From Notolepis coatsorum (lineage: Eukaryota > Chordata > Actinopteri > Aulopiformes > Paralepididae), in the NCBI GenBank assembly GCA_963971535.1, contig OZ020599.1:93259765-93323764 (forward strand): 64,000 nt of DNA, in the 5' to 3' direction. Below, piece after piece: positions 10,530 to 21,752 of this stretch. The notes beneath the pieces are model-generated. The model had not been told where the DNA came from. It ran no database searches and was given only the letters and a program-made list of their open reading frames with translations. Each line of letters starts with the position of its first letter. Position 1 is the stretch's first letter. A program made the position numbers and the translations under genes.

Positions 10530-10870
10530 ATTAGACTCAAATGTATTGATTCAAATGCCTTTATTGTCAAAAGAAGAAATTCAGAAAAAAGGTTTTTTCC
10601 CGGACCCCTCAACCGTAGTAGATTTGTAAACATAATACACAACGTATATTCTATCCATCCAAACTATAACTATAAGTTATAGCTATAAATATAAACTATA
10701 ACTATAAACTAGATAATCTATAATAAATTAACTAAATAAATTGTCATTATACAGCACAAGTATAGTACCCCGCAAATAAGTTGGCATCTAACCAGAGTGC
10801 AAAGGTAACCGTAAAGTGCAATGACAATATACAAGTGATTATTCTGTAATATATATATATATATAAATGA
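10530..10870 (-). mobile_element. LINE 3'-tail fragments and AT repeat in chmp4b intron 2
   Basis: TTGTCATTATACAGCACAAG is shared with 1500-1520 and 21840. A short ATAACTATAA-type repeat precedes it, and an (AT)n run lies at 10849-10866. Confidence 0.45.
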
Positions 10871-11640
10871 GTACTACTGAGTAATAATGCTAATCTGACA
10901 TATGTACAGTATTATTATGTACAGTGATAGTAGAAGTATAAATACACTATGGTAGTAGTAGCCATACCGGCCAGTGGTATAATAACTAGTATGTGTAGGT
11001 AAGGGATACATACAGATATAGATATAGTATATACAGGTATGTAAATACTAAATAGGAATATATGCATATATATGCATATTTCAGACAGGTGTTGGTAAAT
11101 ATAAATAATATACATACTACGGTATATACAGTATTATTGTACATCGTACAGTTATATGGGTAGACTATAGTTTGAAGAGAAGAGAGCATCCCCTATCATT
11201 GAGATTTTTCATACAATATCATAGGTTGTTGATTGATTTAAATGAAATGTATTATTCACAAACAAAAATAAGATAGATGAGTTTGAATATGGCCACTGGT
11301 GACATTGAATCCTTGTGTTGTCATCATTGATTGATTCATTCATTCATATCATTTCATGGAGCTGTAATTAACACAACTAAATGAATGTGTGCAAAACTGT
11401 TCCGAGGTTTTAGATGTGTGATATTATGTGCAAAATAAATCAGCATTGTTTTTTAGTGAAGTGTCCCTTTAAAACTGAATCATGGTGTCACCAGAAAGGT
11501 ATCCAGCTAAAACTAAAACACTACTTCCTCTCCCCATTTCAACCACAACAGGAAGCGTTTTCTATGGTACCAACACTTTGCTTGATAGTTACCGCTACAG
11601 TATGCCTTGTGTTTACAAATCACCTCCTAACGTTAACCCC
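10871..11640. other. chmp4b intron 2, no further feature recognised
   Basis: AT-rich intronic sequence with TATATA stretches. No conserved frame is seen. The acceptor before exon 3 is CTGTTTCAG. Confidence 0.5.
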
Positions 11641-11659
11641 TACGCCACCGCTGTTTCAG

Positions 11660-11774
11660 GGACATCGACAAGGTGGATGACCTGATGCAGGACATCACCG
11701 AGCAGCAGGAGCTGGCCCAGGAGATCTCTGATGCCATCTCCAAGCCTGTGGGCTTCGGAGAGGAGTTTGATGAG
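11660..11774 (+). CDS. chmp4b: chmp4b exon 3
   Basis: The exon is 115 bases. Its first base completes the Met codon split from exon 2, and it then encodes DIDKVDDLMQDITEQQELAQ and on to KPVGFGEEFDE. This is the helical core region (helices 3-4) of the Snf7 fold, conserved with vertebrate CHMP4B. It is bounded by CTGTTTCAG and a GTGTGG donor, and ends in phase 0. No disruption is visible. Confidence 0.95.
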
Positions 11775-11819
11775 GTGTGGAACACTTTGTATATACTGTA
11801 TTATTGACCCGAGTCGATT

Positions 11820-12215
11820 TAATAATAATAATAGATTTCATTTATATAGCACACTTTAAACTCAGTGTGATCTCAAGGTGCTTCACAGCAGGAGAATAAA
11901 ATAAAAATAAAAGGTTTAAAACATGAAAACATTCAAATGAATAAAATAAAAACATAAGAATAAAAAAGGTTTAATAAAAACAAAAATGTATAATAAAAAA
12001 CATAAAACATAGGAGCAGATAAAAAAATTCTCTAGTGGAAGGCAGGGTGAAATAGATGAGTTTTAAGGCTGGCCTTGAAGGCAGTAAGGGAGTGTGAGGC
12101 CTTGATGGATCCTGGCAGCTGATTCCACAGGCGCGGCCCCAGTGAAAAAGCACGGTGCCCCATGGTTGACAGCCTAGTGCGTGAGATGGCGAGGAGGGAT
12201 TTGTTCTAATCCCCT
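11820..12215 (-). mobile_element. LINE-derived fragment (L2-like tail)
   Basis: The start TTTCATTTATATAGCACACT and the later CAGCTGATTCCACAGGCGCG and GGTTGACAGCCTAGTGCG blocks are a widely dispersed fish LINE segment. The reading frame at 11971-12315 (- strand) is not a conserved protein. Confidence 0.45.
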
Positions 12216-12254
12216 GCTTCAAAGTCATACATGACACACAACCACCAGGCCAGC

Positions 12255-12895
12255 GAGCTCCAGTACAACCACAGCCCTCTACTGCTGGCCACTGAGCAGC
12301 TCCCAGTACAACCACAGCCCTCTACTGCTGGCCACTGGGCAGCTCCCAGTACAACCACAGCCTCCTACTGCTGGCCACTGAGCAGCTCCCAGTACAACCA
12401 CAGCCCTCTACTGCTGACCACTGGGCAGCTCCCAGTACAACCACAGCCTCCTACTGCTGACCACTGGGCAGCTCCCAGTACAACCACAGCCCTCTACTGC
12501 TGCTGGCCACTGAGCAGCTCCCAGTACAACCACAGCCCTCTACTGCTGCTGGCCACTGAGCAGCTCCCAGTACAACCACAGCCCTCTACTGCTGCTGGCC
12601 ACTGAGCAGCTCCCAGTACAACCACAGCCCCCTACTGCTGGCCACTGGGCAGCTCCCAGTACAACCACAGCCCTCTACTGCTGACCACTGGGCAGCTCCC
12701 AGTACAACCACAGCCTCCTACTGCTGACCACTGGGCAGCTCCCAGTACAACCACAGCCCTCTACTGCTGGCCACTGGGCAGCTCCCAGTACAACCACAGC
12801 CCTCTACTGCTGCTGGCCACTGAGCAGCTCCCAGTACAACCACAGCCCCCTACTGCTGGCCACTGGGCAGCTCCCAGTACAACCACAGCCCAGTG
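12255..12895. repeat. 43/46-bp minisatellite, about 15 copies
   Basis: The unit runs CAGCTCCCAGTACAACCACA, then GCCCTCTACTGCTGGCCACTG, with some copies having an extra GCT. It lies in chmp4b intron 3 and makes a long open frame at 12231-12605 that is purely repetitive. Confidence 0.9.
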
Positions 12896-12897
12896 CT

Positions 12898-13702
12898 GAT
12901 CTCCTCTCAACTCTCTAGCGGTTCAAAAGCGCCATCTGGTGGCCGATCGGCAGATCGGCAACCGGATATTAACCTTTGAACCGGTAGTACTCATCCAAAT
13001 GTGGTCCGGCCACTCTCTATAGCTCCCGCGACTCCATCTTGAAACACTGGATAATAGATCGCTCGCCCTAACTCAATAAACAACGTTATTTGGACGTATA
13101 TACTATTATACAACCTGGAAATGGATCGGGCATTTCTACATCCCATAATAGAAAAAAATCTGTTCCACGCTCATCTGCCAGCGGCGCGAGGAAGCCACGG
13201 TAAGATTCAGCGTTATATTCTAACGTATTCTATACTAACTGATCTGATGAACATATGACTCACTCTGGATGAATCATCTAACGCTGCCCACGGAATTATA
13301 AACGATCCCCCGCCCATCCGGTCATCATCAGATGATGCGTAGAAACGTCTAGAACCACGTCCAGTTGAAACTTTTTATCTCGCACAGATTCCTACCAAAC
13401 TGTATTTGATCATCAATATAATGCATTTAGGGCTATAAATCACGTTCTGAAGAAAGCTGCAGAAAACGATAAAAACATACTTATACTTTAGACCATATTT
13501 TAGTATGAATATGTGAATGAAAAAGTTTAACGTTGCTACACCCTGAACAATACATATAGGACATTGAATGGGCCATAATAATGGCAATGTAGCAATAGAA
13601 TTTAAAAAGTTATAGCCCTGCAAAGAAGGGGAACTTCTCCATAGACAAATAGAGCTGGCGACGGATGGTAAATTATGAATTTAACCCATGGCAATTAAAG
13701 TG
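12898..13702. mobile_element. piggyBac-like MITE, left end truncated
   Basis: The right end reads GGCAATTAAAGTG followed by TTAA (13703-13706), the TTAA target typical of piggyBac elements. The left end is lost at the minisatellite. It is the inverted partner of the complete copy at 24140-25092, sharing CGGATGGTAAATTATGAATT, CAACGTTAAACTTTTTC (inverse) and GATCGGCCACCAGATGGCG (inverse). Its end lies only 33 bases before the chmp4b exon 4 acceptor boundary. Confidence 0.75.
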
Positions 13703-13735
13703 TTAAACACTGTTGTTTGTTTATTTGTCGACCAG

Positions 13736-13856
13736 GATGAGCTCCTGGCGGAGCTGGACGAGTTGGAACAGGAAGAGCTGGACAAGAATCTGCTGGAGAT
13801 CGGAGGGACGGAGAACGTCCCACTACCCAACGTGCCTTCCACTTCATTACCTAAAG
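13736..13856 (+). CDS. chmp4b: chmp4b exon 4
   Basis: The exon is 121 bases and encodes DELLAELDELEQEELDKNLL, then EIGGTENVPLPNVPSTSLPK plus one base. This is the acidic helix 5 region and the linker that in the closed monomer folds back on the core; it matches vertebrate CHMP4B closely. The acceptor is TTGTCGACCAG. The donor is AAAG/GTGCAC. Directly downstream begins a minisatellite (13857-14098, resuming at 21753) whose unit repeats the last bases of this exon, TCATTACCTAAA. Reading past the donor stays open for only two units before a stop at 13907. The splice to exon 5 restores Lys-Ala-Lys-Lys-Lys. Confidence 0.93.
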
Positions 13857-14098
13857 GTGCACCTTTTACCTCATTACCCAAAGATGCATCCTTATACCTC
13901 AGTACCTAAATTGAAGGGGACCCCTAAAGTATTTTACCTCACTACCTAAATGTAAGAGGACTCCTAAATTCTTTTACCTCATTTCCTAAATGTAAGACAC
14001 ACCAAAAGCTTTTTATCTCGTTACCTAACGATACATTCTTATACCTCATTACCTAAATGTAAGGGGACCCCTAAAGTATTTTTACCTCATTAACTAAA
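13840..14098. repeat. Exon-edge-derived minisatellite, left block
   Basis: Units of about 28-41 bases contain ACCTCATTACCTAAATGTAAG and related forms. The first unit coincides with the exon 4 end and its donor (TTCATTACCTAAAGGTGC). Many units read AAATGTAAG, a good match to a 5' splice site (GTAAG). The block is cut by the BEL/Pao element at 14099 and continues at 21753-22370. The original array has about 17 units. Confidence 0.9.
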
Positions 14099-14458
14099 TG
14101 TGGGAGCAGGGAGGTGTATGTCATTTTGTCACCAGTGGTGGTGGGTGTGTCTGTCTGGAGGTGTGGGAAGAAGGGTAATTAATATCACCTGTGCCTGGGA
14201 ACCATTCAGTGTTTGTTTGTTACAGAGAGAGGGTGAGGCAGGGTGCCTATATTTCTGTTGACCGCACTACGTTACTCAGTTTACCATCAACATCAGTATA
14301 CCATCTGCAAGAGCATGTAACCAAAGTTAGAAATAAAAAAACCTTGCACTGCAGCTATGGACTCATGCTCATTCATTGGACTCGCGTGTCGGACAGATCT
14401 CCCTGCCCAAGCCCTCTCAGCGGCTTTTTACTTGTCACGCTAAAATAGTCGCGTTACA
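14099..14458 (+). repeat. 5' LTR of BEL/Pao element 1
   Basis: The LTR is 360 bp, starting TGTGGGAGCAGGG and ending CGTTACA. The 5-bp target duplication CTAAA lies at 14094-14098 and 21748-21752. By eye it differs from the 3' LTR (21388-21747) at about four positions. Confidence 0.95.
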
Positions 14459-14778
14459 TTGTCAACAGAAAGGCTACGGATCCCATATAGCGCTTCGCTG
14501 GAATTGCGCATAGAACGATGGACCACTCAGCCACTTTGGATGTAAACCGTGAGTAAAGGAAAACACACAACGGAATGAATGGCAGCACGGCAGTGCACTG
14601 CAGCGCAACAGGTGTTAACTCAGTTCATTCATATTGTGTTTACAGAGTGAGTGGATCGCTCGTTTACGCACATCAAGTGGCGGACGTGGATTATTGACTC
14701 ATTTATTTCTGTTGCTCGACTACTCAGACAATATTTGATTGCTTTCATGAATGGAAAGTAGCGAAGCTGGATGTCAAC

Positions 14779-16944
14779 ATGAGCAAATCAAATGGCGATG
14801 AATTAAATGCTGGTTTAAATGTTGGTGAATTAAATGCTGGTTCAGATGTCTGTGAATTAAATGCTGGTTCAAATGTCAATGGAGCTGATGATGCAATTGT
14901 TAAAAGAAAAAGGAAATTCATTGAAAAGGCCTTGGTGAATGAAATTGATAAACGTCAGACAGCCCGCCATGCAAAAGTGAATAAAATAAAGGGTGTCATC
15001 ACTGCTTTGAAGGAGCTCATGGTGAATGATGATAATGCTTTACAGGTGCAAACTCAGCTGGCTAATTTGATACAGTTGCATGACAACACAATTTCACTGC
15101 ATAATTCACTCATGACTTTGATATATCAGGAGGAGCAGCATAAACAAAATGCATGGTTTGCAAGCGTCAACCAATATAACAAAGGATTTATAGAGGATGT
15201 GAAACAATGGCTCTCTGAAAATGACAGACTGGACTCAAAACATGCAACAAGGGACATGGAGACTCATGACAAGGAGTCTAAAGATCATCCAGGCTTGGGG
15301 TTGGGTGAGCTACAGCTTAACAAAATGTCCTCAGACATGGAGCAGGATGTCTTGTCTGGAAAAATGCAGGATGGAATTCTGCCAAGTGACAGCATCTCAA
15401 ATATTGGAAAAAGAGGACATGGTTCACAATCTAGGTCCTCCATGACTTCAAGCTCCTCTACTTCTTCCCGTGTCAAAGCAGAAGCCAAAATGGTTGCTCT
15501 CCTTACGCGTCAACTGTTGCTTAAGCACAAACAAGATCTGGATCAGCAGGAGGAGGAAATAAGGAAAAGGAAAGAGCAATTTGAGCTTGAAGTGGAGATA
15601 GCAGCCTCACAGGCTATGATGGATGTATTTAGAACCTCAAGAAGCAGTGTGAGTGGGAACACATCTAAGAAACCTGATCCAATTCTCATTCCACTAAGCC
15701 AAATGAAAGAGAAAATACTGTGGATGTTGGATCACGAATAGTCCACCAGAGACCACCCAAGCTTGGGATGGCTTCTAATATGATAACTGGTGTCTCAACA
15801 CCTCAGTTTGTGGCCGGTACACATGCTCATGTGCCAATCACAGATGAAAGTAATAACTTGTTGTCCATAATGGCAAGACAAAACGAAATTACAGCTATGC
15901 TGGTGCAACAGCAGAATGTCTCGTCTTTGCCAAACGGAGAGATCCAAGTGTTTGAGGGAGATCCTCTTCAGTACCATGCTTTTATGAGAACCTTTGAGTA
16001 CAACATTGAAGAAAGGACAGGTGATGTAAGAGACTGTCTGCACTTCTTGGCACAGTACACCAGGGGGCAACCACGAGAGCTAGTTAAAAGCTGTCAACAA
16101 ATGCCTGCAGACAGAGGATATTACAAGGCAAAGGCTTTGTTGAAGGAACACTTTGGAAATGAGCAAAAGATTGCTGCAGCTTATTTGGACAAGGCCCTCT
16201 CTTGGCCAACGGTTAAGGTAGAGGATGTCGAAGCACTCCAAACTTATGGTCTCTTTTTGAGAGGTTGTTGTAACGCAATGGATTACATACAGTATATGTC
16301 TGAGCTCAACATGCCTGCAAACATGCCGACAGTAATAAAAAAAGTTACCGTACAAGCTAAGAGACAAATGGAGGACAGTGGCTTGTGATATTCAAGAGAG
16401 GCGTCATAATAGAGCTACTTTTCCTGACATTGTGAATTTCATTGAGCGGCAGGTGAAAATTATAGCTGATCCTGTATTTGGTAATATACAGGATACTCCC
16501 ACCACAGTGCGAAGCAAAGACTGCAGCAAAGACAGCCAACAGCGTCAATACAACAGAGGAAGTCGTTTTGCAACTACAGTCACTTCCGTGGAGGGAAAGG
16601 ACTATACGAAAAAGGAAGGAGGCTCACTGGATGAAAAGACCTGCCTGTGTTGCGAGGGTGAACATGCACTGGAGTTGTGCCCACTACTGGTGAAGAGGGC
16701 ACATGAGGACAAGATTGCATTCCTGAGAGAGCACAGAATCTTTTTTGGCTGTTTGTGCAGAGGGCACATAAGTAAGGACTGCAGGAGGCGACTGTCATGT
16801 AAAGTATGTGGATCTAGACATCCTAGCATCCTTCATATTTACCAGAAGGACAAGGAGGCAGAGAGAAAAGGAGCAGTGGCAGCTGATACTGACATGGCAG
16901 TGGGCAGTACTCTGGTAGCGGTGCAAACTCACTGGGGCCGGTGA
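14779..16944 (+). pseudogene. BEL/Pao element 1 gag region, frameshifted
   Basis: Three overlapping frames carry the gag part. 14779-15741 is a lysine- and glutamate-rich, coiled-coil-like N-terminal region (320 codons) with ELNAGS-type short repeats. 15720-16388 carries the retrotransposon gag domain seen in BEL/Pao elements (DUF1759-like), including FEGDPLQYHAFMRTFEYNI. 16378-16944 ends with cysteine/histidine zinc knuckles (CLCCEGEHALELC, CLCRGHISKDC). Frame changes near 15720-15741 and 16378-16388 break the polyprotein, so this copy should not make full-length Gag. Confidence 0.85.
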
Positions 16945-17003
16945 GCAGGACTGCAAACTATCCATAGTGCCAGTCAAGGTCAAGTCTAAAAAGGGCCATA
17001 CCA

Positions 17004-17325
17004 TTGTGGAGACATGCCTTTTTGGACCAAGGGAGCTCAGGATCATTCTGCACAACAAACCTGATGGATAGACTGAATATCTCAGGAAGAGCAACTGAAA
17101 TTCTCTTACGTACTATGGGCCAGGAAAAGGTTGTGGGATGTTGCATTGTGTCAGACTTGGAGGTAGCGGGCCTGGACAGTGGCCTCTACTGTGACTTGCC
17201 AGACGTCTTTACACAGAAGAAAATGGTGTCAGCAGGAGCAATATACCACGGCAGCAGGATTTGTACAGATGGCCATACTTGCATGGGGTACATCTACCTG
17301 AAATTGATGGAGAAGTTGAGCTTTT
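17004..17325 (+). pseudogene. BEL/Pao element 1 protease region
   Basis: The frame contains AFLDQGSSGSFCT, matching the aspartic protease motif region (Asp-x-Gly-Ser) of BEL/Pao proteases. A frame change separates it from the zinc-knuckle frame. A SINE inserted at 17326-17540 cuts it. Confidence 0.7.
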
Positions 17326-17540
17326 TAAAACGTTTTTTTTTTTTTTTAGCGTTTATCGCTTTTTCTGGTCAAGTATGACCGACAGAAACAGGTTGAAACG
17401 GGATGTAGAGCAGGGGAAGACATTCTGAGAAATGACGGCGGGTCTGGGAATCGAACTTGTGTCCCCCAGATCCGTGACGAGCATGGTTTTCCCCGACGCA
17501 GAAATAGCGCCGAGATATGCGGTGAGCTACTGGAGCTCCC
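17326..17540 (-). mobile_element. tRNA-derived SINE inserted in BEL/Pao pol, 16-bp target duplication
   Basis: On the - strand it starts GGGAGCTCCAGTAGCTCACC (A box), has B box AGTTCGATTCCC, and ends in a poly(A) tract (T run at 17333-17348 on +). A perfect 16-bp direct repeat GAGAAGTTGAGCTTTT flanks it at 17310-17325 and 17541-17556, as expected for LINE-driven retroposition. Confidence 0.9.
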
Positions 17541-19225
17541 GAGAAGTTGAGCTTTTGATTGGCTTGAACGTACCTAGAGCTCTGGAGCCAGTAAAGGTCA
17601 TTCCAAGTGAGGATGGAGGGCTGTATGCTGTTCAGACCATGTTGGGATGGACTGTTAATGGGCCACTGTCTGGAGGAGAAGACTGTGAACAACCTAGCGT
17701 CACTGCTAACCATATCTCAGTGGTGAAGTTGGATGAACTGTGGCAGCAGCAGTTTCAAATTGACTTCCCTGAGTGCAGCCATGACGAACAGCTGGGTCCA
17801 TCAAGAGAAGATCGCCAGTTCATGGAAATGGTTGAAAACACTGTTGAGCTTGTGGATGGTCACTACACCATTGGTTTACCTCTAAAGAACGGGGATGTGT
17901 GCATGCCTGCTAACTGCAGGGTAGCAGAGCAACGTGCCTTGAGTCTGAAAAGAAGGTTCCAGAAAGATGCCTCATTTCATGCAGACTGTCACCTTTATGC
18001 ACAACATGATTTCCTGTGGTTATGCTGAAAAGGTGCTTGTTGAAGATCTGGCACGTAGCCATGGCAAGACATGGTATATTCCCCATCACGGTGTATACCA
18101 TCCACAGAAGAAAAAAATCAGAGTGGTGTTTGACTGTGCCGCGTCGTTTCAAGGTGCATCATTGAACAAACAATTACTGCAAGGACCCGAGTCATAACCA
18201 GAATCAGGAAAGAACCTGTTGTTTTGATAGCAGACATTGAGGCCATGTATCATCAGGTGCGTGTGCCAGCTGAAGATTGTAATCTGCTAAGGTTTCTCTG
18301 GTGGCCCGGTGGAAATTTCTCTCAACCCATGGAGGAGTACAGGATGCTCGTCCATCTCTTTGGAGCAACTTCATCGCCAAGTTGTGCAAATTTTGCTCTT
18401 CGAAGGTGTGCAGAGGATAATAGAGACTCCTTCGGTCATCAGGTGGTGGACACCATTATGCACAGTTTTTACGTGGATGACTGTCTTGCTTCAGTGCCCT
18501 CTGAGTCTCAGGCTATAGCTCTCTATCTCGACCTCCGAGCCATTTGTGCCAGAGGGGGATTTCAGCTAAAGAAGTGGATAAGCAACAGTCGAAATGTGTT
18601 GGCTGAGATTCTTGAAGAGGAGAGGGCAACGGACGTGAAAGATTTGGACCTGGACTATGACACGCTCCCTGTCGAAAGAGTACTGGGTGTGCAATGGTGT
18701 GTGCAATCTGATGCATTCAAGTTCAAGATCTCAATTCAAGATCGGCCTTTGACCCGTAGAGGGATCCTGTCTATGGTCAGTTCGATCTACGACCCACTCG
18801 GAGTGCTGGTGCCAGTGTTGCTAAAGGCCAAACTAATCTTGCAAGATCTGTGTAGGAAAGGCCTTGGGTGGGATGACATCATACCTGCACCCATTGCCCT
18901 GGAGTGGACAAAATGGGTACAGGAGTTCCACCTACTGGAGGATTTCAAGGTCAGCAGATGTTTCAAGCCTGTGGACTTTGGACCTGTGGCGTCTGCCCAA
19001 TTACATCATTTTGCAGACGCAAGCGAGGTGGGTTATGGAACAGTTGCCTACTTGCTGTTGCGCAACACCAATACCAAGTCGAGCAGCGTTCTTGTAATGG
19101 GAAAGGCAAGGGTGACTCCTTTAAAACCAGTTACCATTCCCAGACTGGAGTTAACCAGCAGTGGTTGCAGCGCGCATGGACAGATTGTGGAGAAAGGAGT
19201 TGCAGATGCCACTGCTTGACTCTGT
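17541..19225 (+). pseudogene. BEL/Pao element 1 reverse transcriptase and RNase H, broken
   Basis: After the SINE the protease end and pol continue: LLIGLNVPRALEPVKVIPSE, then the connecting region to 18028, a piece in another frame (17967-18197, WYIPHHGVYHPQKKKIRVVF), a stop at 18195, and the palm domain from 18224 (IADIEAMYHQVRVPAEDCNL). The catalytic YVDD box is present near 18470 (FYVDDCLASV). RNase H follows with HHFADASEVGYGTVAYL. The frame ends at 19219. At least two frameshifts and a stop make it inactive. Confidence 0.85.
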
Positions 19226-19377
19226 GTTTTGGACTGACAGCACTTCAGTGTTGAAGTACGTAAAGAATGAGACTTCCAGATTCTGAACGTTTGTAGCTAA
19301 CAGGATCTCGGAAATCCTTAAAACATCGCAAGCAACTCAATGGAGATATGTGAGCACTTTATGCAACCCGGCAGATC

Positions 19378-21135
19378 TTGCTTCCAGGGGACTTGGGAGT
19401 AGAGTCATTTCTCAAGGAGGAAAAGTGGATATCTGGCCCGCAGTTTCTGATGCTACCAGAGGAGCACTGGCCTACAAATCCGGATGGTGTGAGAGAGCTA
19501 TCAGAACAAGATGATCCAGAGGTCAAACCAAGCATCTTGGCTAATGCTGTTTGTGCCGAGGAAGAGGTTGACTCAGTGTCCCAATTGATCAATCGTACCT
19601 CATGCTGGAATCGTCTGAGAAGAACAATGGGTTGGATCCTAAGATTCAAGGAGAGACTATTACGTCTCTGGAAGAAGAGAAAAGAGGTCAATACGTTGCT
19701 GTCTCACTCAAAGTCAAATGAGCAAGAACGTATTCTGAAGAAAGAGCTGCAGAGTGTTAAAGATTCATTCTCTGTGTTGCTTACGGTGGAAGAAATACAG
19801 GAGGCTGAGCTTGAAATAATTCGATCTTGCCAAAGGAAAAGATTCCCAGAGGAGATTTCCAGCCTACAAAAGAGTCAGAATGTGAAACGAACAAGCCACA
19901 TATACAGACTGAATCCAGTGCTATCTGATGATGGTGTCTTGAGAGTCGGTGGCAGGCTCGGTAGGGCAGCGATGCGTGAAGAGACATAGCATCCAATCAT
20001 ACTGGCCAAAGATCTACACGTCTCGGACATCATTCTAAGGCATGTTCATAAAGAAGTCGGCCACAGTGGCAGAACGTACATGTTGGCGAGGCTACGCCAG
20101 AAATACTGGATTACTGGGGCCGGTGTGGCTATAAGAAGGATCTTGGCAAGATGTGTTGTGTGCCGACGGGTACAGGGAGGGCCGGGCAGCCAGCAGATGG
20201 CAGATTTGCCACGCAACAGGATATCTCCAGATGAACCACCGTTCACCTCAGTGGGAGTAGACTGCTTTGGTCCATTTGATGTCAAACGTGGAAGATCTCA
20301 AGTGAAAAGATATGGAGTGATATGCACAGCTCTTAACGCTAAGCAGGTGAATATCGAAGTAGCAGCATCAATAGACACGGCTTCCTTCATCAACGCATTA
20401 CGTCGTTTTATAGCAAGACGAGGGCAAGTCAAAGAACTGTGCTCAGACAACGGTACAAACTTTGTCGGTGCTGACCGAGAGTTGAAAAGATCTATAGAAC
20501 AATGGAATCAGTCTCAGATCCACGAGGAACTTCTACAGAGAGGTATTAAATGGAAGTTTAATCCTCCAACTGGATCCCACCATGGAGGAGCATGGGAGAG
20601 ACTAATTCGCTCCATCAGGAAAGTTCTTAACTCTACTTTAAGAGTACAAACTCTGGATGATGACGGTCTTCACACAGTGCTGTGTGAAATTGAAGCTATT
20701 CTTAATGGCAGACCAATAACAAAGACATCCACAGATCCTAATGACCTAGAGGCGTTGACGCCAAACCATCTTCTCCTCAAAGGTCAGCCATCTTTTCCAC
20801 CTGGTCAATTCCAAAAGGAGGACTTGTATGCTGTTCGCAGATGGAAACAAGTGCAGTATATGGCTGATTTGTTTTGGAAAAGATGGACAAGGGAGTACCT
20901 ACCACAGCTTCAGGAACGCCAGAAGTGGAACAAGAGTCAAGCGCAACTTCATGTCTGGAGACATCATACTCATTGTGGATGACTGCACCCCGCAACTCTT
21001 GGATCATGGGGAGAGTTGTTGAGGCTGTTCAAGATAAGAAAGGACTCGTTCGACAAGTGAAGATCAAGACCAGGACAAGCTGTCTGGACAGGCCTGTCAC
21101 AAAGATTTGTCTCCTTCAGGAGACTGACCAGACCT
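19378..21135 (+). pseudogene. BEL/Pao element 1 integrase region, broken
   Basis: 19378-19989 holds the stretch between RNase H and integrase (FLKEEKWISGPQFLMLPEEH and on). 20080-20982 holds the integrase: an H2C2 zinc domain (HSGRTYMLARLRQKYW, CVVC), catalytic Asp in GVDCFGPFD, second Asp in CSDNGTNFVG, and Glu in HGGAWERLI, followed by the conserved C-terminal domain of this family. A stop at 19987 and a frame change near 20940 break it. The final SHIPLNVTV-like barrel segment continues in another frame to about 21135. Confidence 0.85.
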
Positions 21136-21387
21136 GACGTGACTTGACTTGGGGTTTGGACATGACGTTCAGTGTGGTAGTATAGATCACACTGTCTAGG
21201 CTCTGAAAGTTCTAGGATCTCTGGCCTAGGGACACTTGACATATATTCAACAGCGTTGACATTGAACTTTTTTCTCGTCTTCAAGAACAAAAAGACATTG
21301 GACCGTTCATCTTGATTGTTGTTTGCACGTGTTACACATTGGGTTTTTGTGCTGTAATTATTATGTAGTAATAATTAGGGGCCGGTT

Positions 21388-21747
21388 TGTGGGAGCAGGG
21401 AGGTGTATGTCATTTTGTCACCAGTGGTGGTGGGTGTGTCTGTCTGGAGGTGTGGGAAGAAGGGTAATTAATATCACCTGTGCCTGGGAACCATTCAGTG
21501 TTTGTTTGTTACAGAGAGAGGGTGAGGCAGGGTGCCTATATTTCTGTTGACCGCACTACGTTACTCAGTTTACCATCAACATCAGTATACCATCTGCAAG
21601 AGCATGTAACCAAAGGTAGAAATAAAAAAAACTTGCACTGCAGCTACGGACTCATGCTCATTCATTGGACTCGCGTGTCGGACAGATCTCCCTGCCCAAG
21701 CCCTCTCAGCGGCTTTTTACTTGTCACGCTAAAATAGTCACGTTACA
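21388..21747 (+). repeat. 3' LTR of BEL/Pao element 1
   Basis: 360 bp, preceded by a purine-rich AATTAGGGGCCGG tract. It ends CACGTTACA and is followed by the CTAAA target duplication. Divergence from the 5' LTR is about 1 percent by eye. Confidence 0.95.
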
Positions 21748-21752
21748 CTAAA

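Noticed and set aside
12231-12605. 124-codon frame rich in QPQP and LLLAT repeats
   Set aside because: Minisatellite translation in a chmp4b intron.
13857-13909. Extension of chmp4b exon 4 past the donor
   Set aside because: Stays open only two minisatellite units; the canonical splice to exon 5 restores the conserved tail. Kept as a splicing question in the findings.
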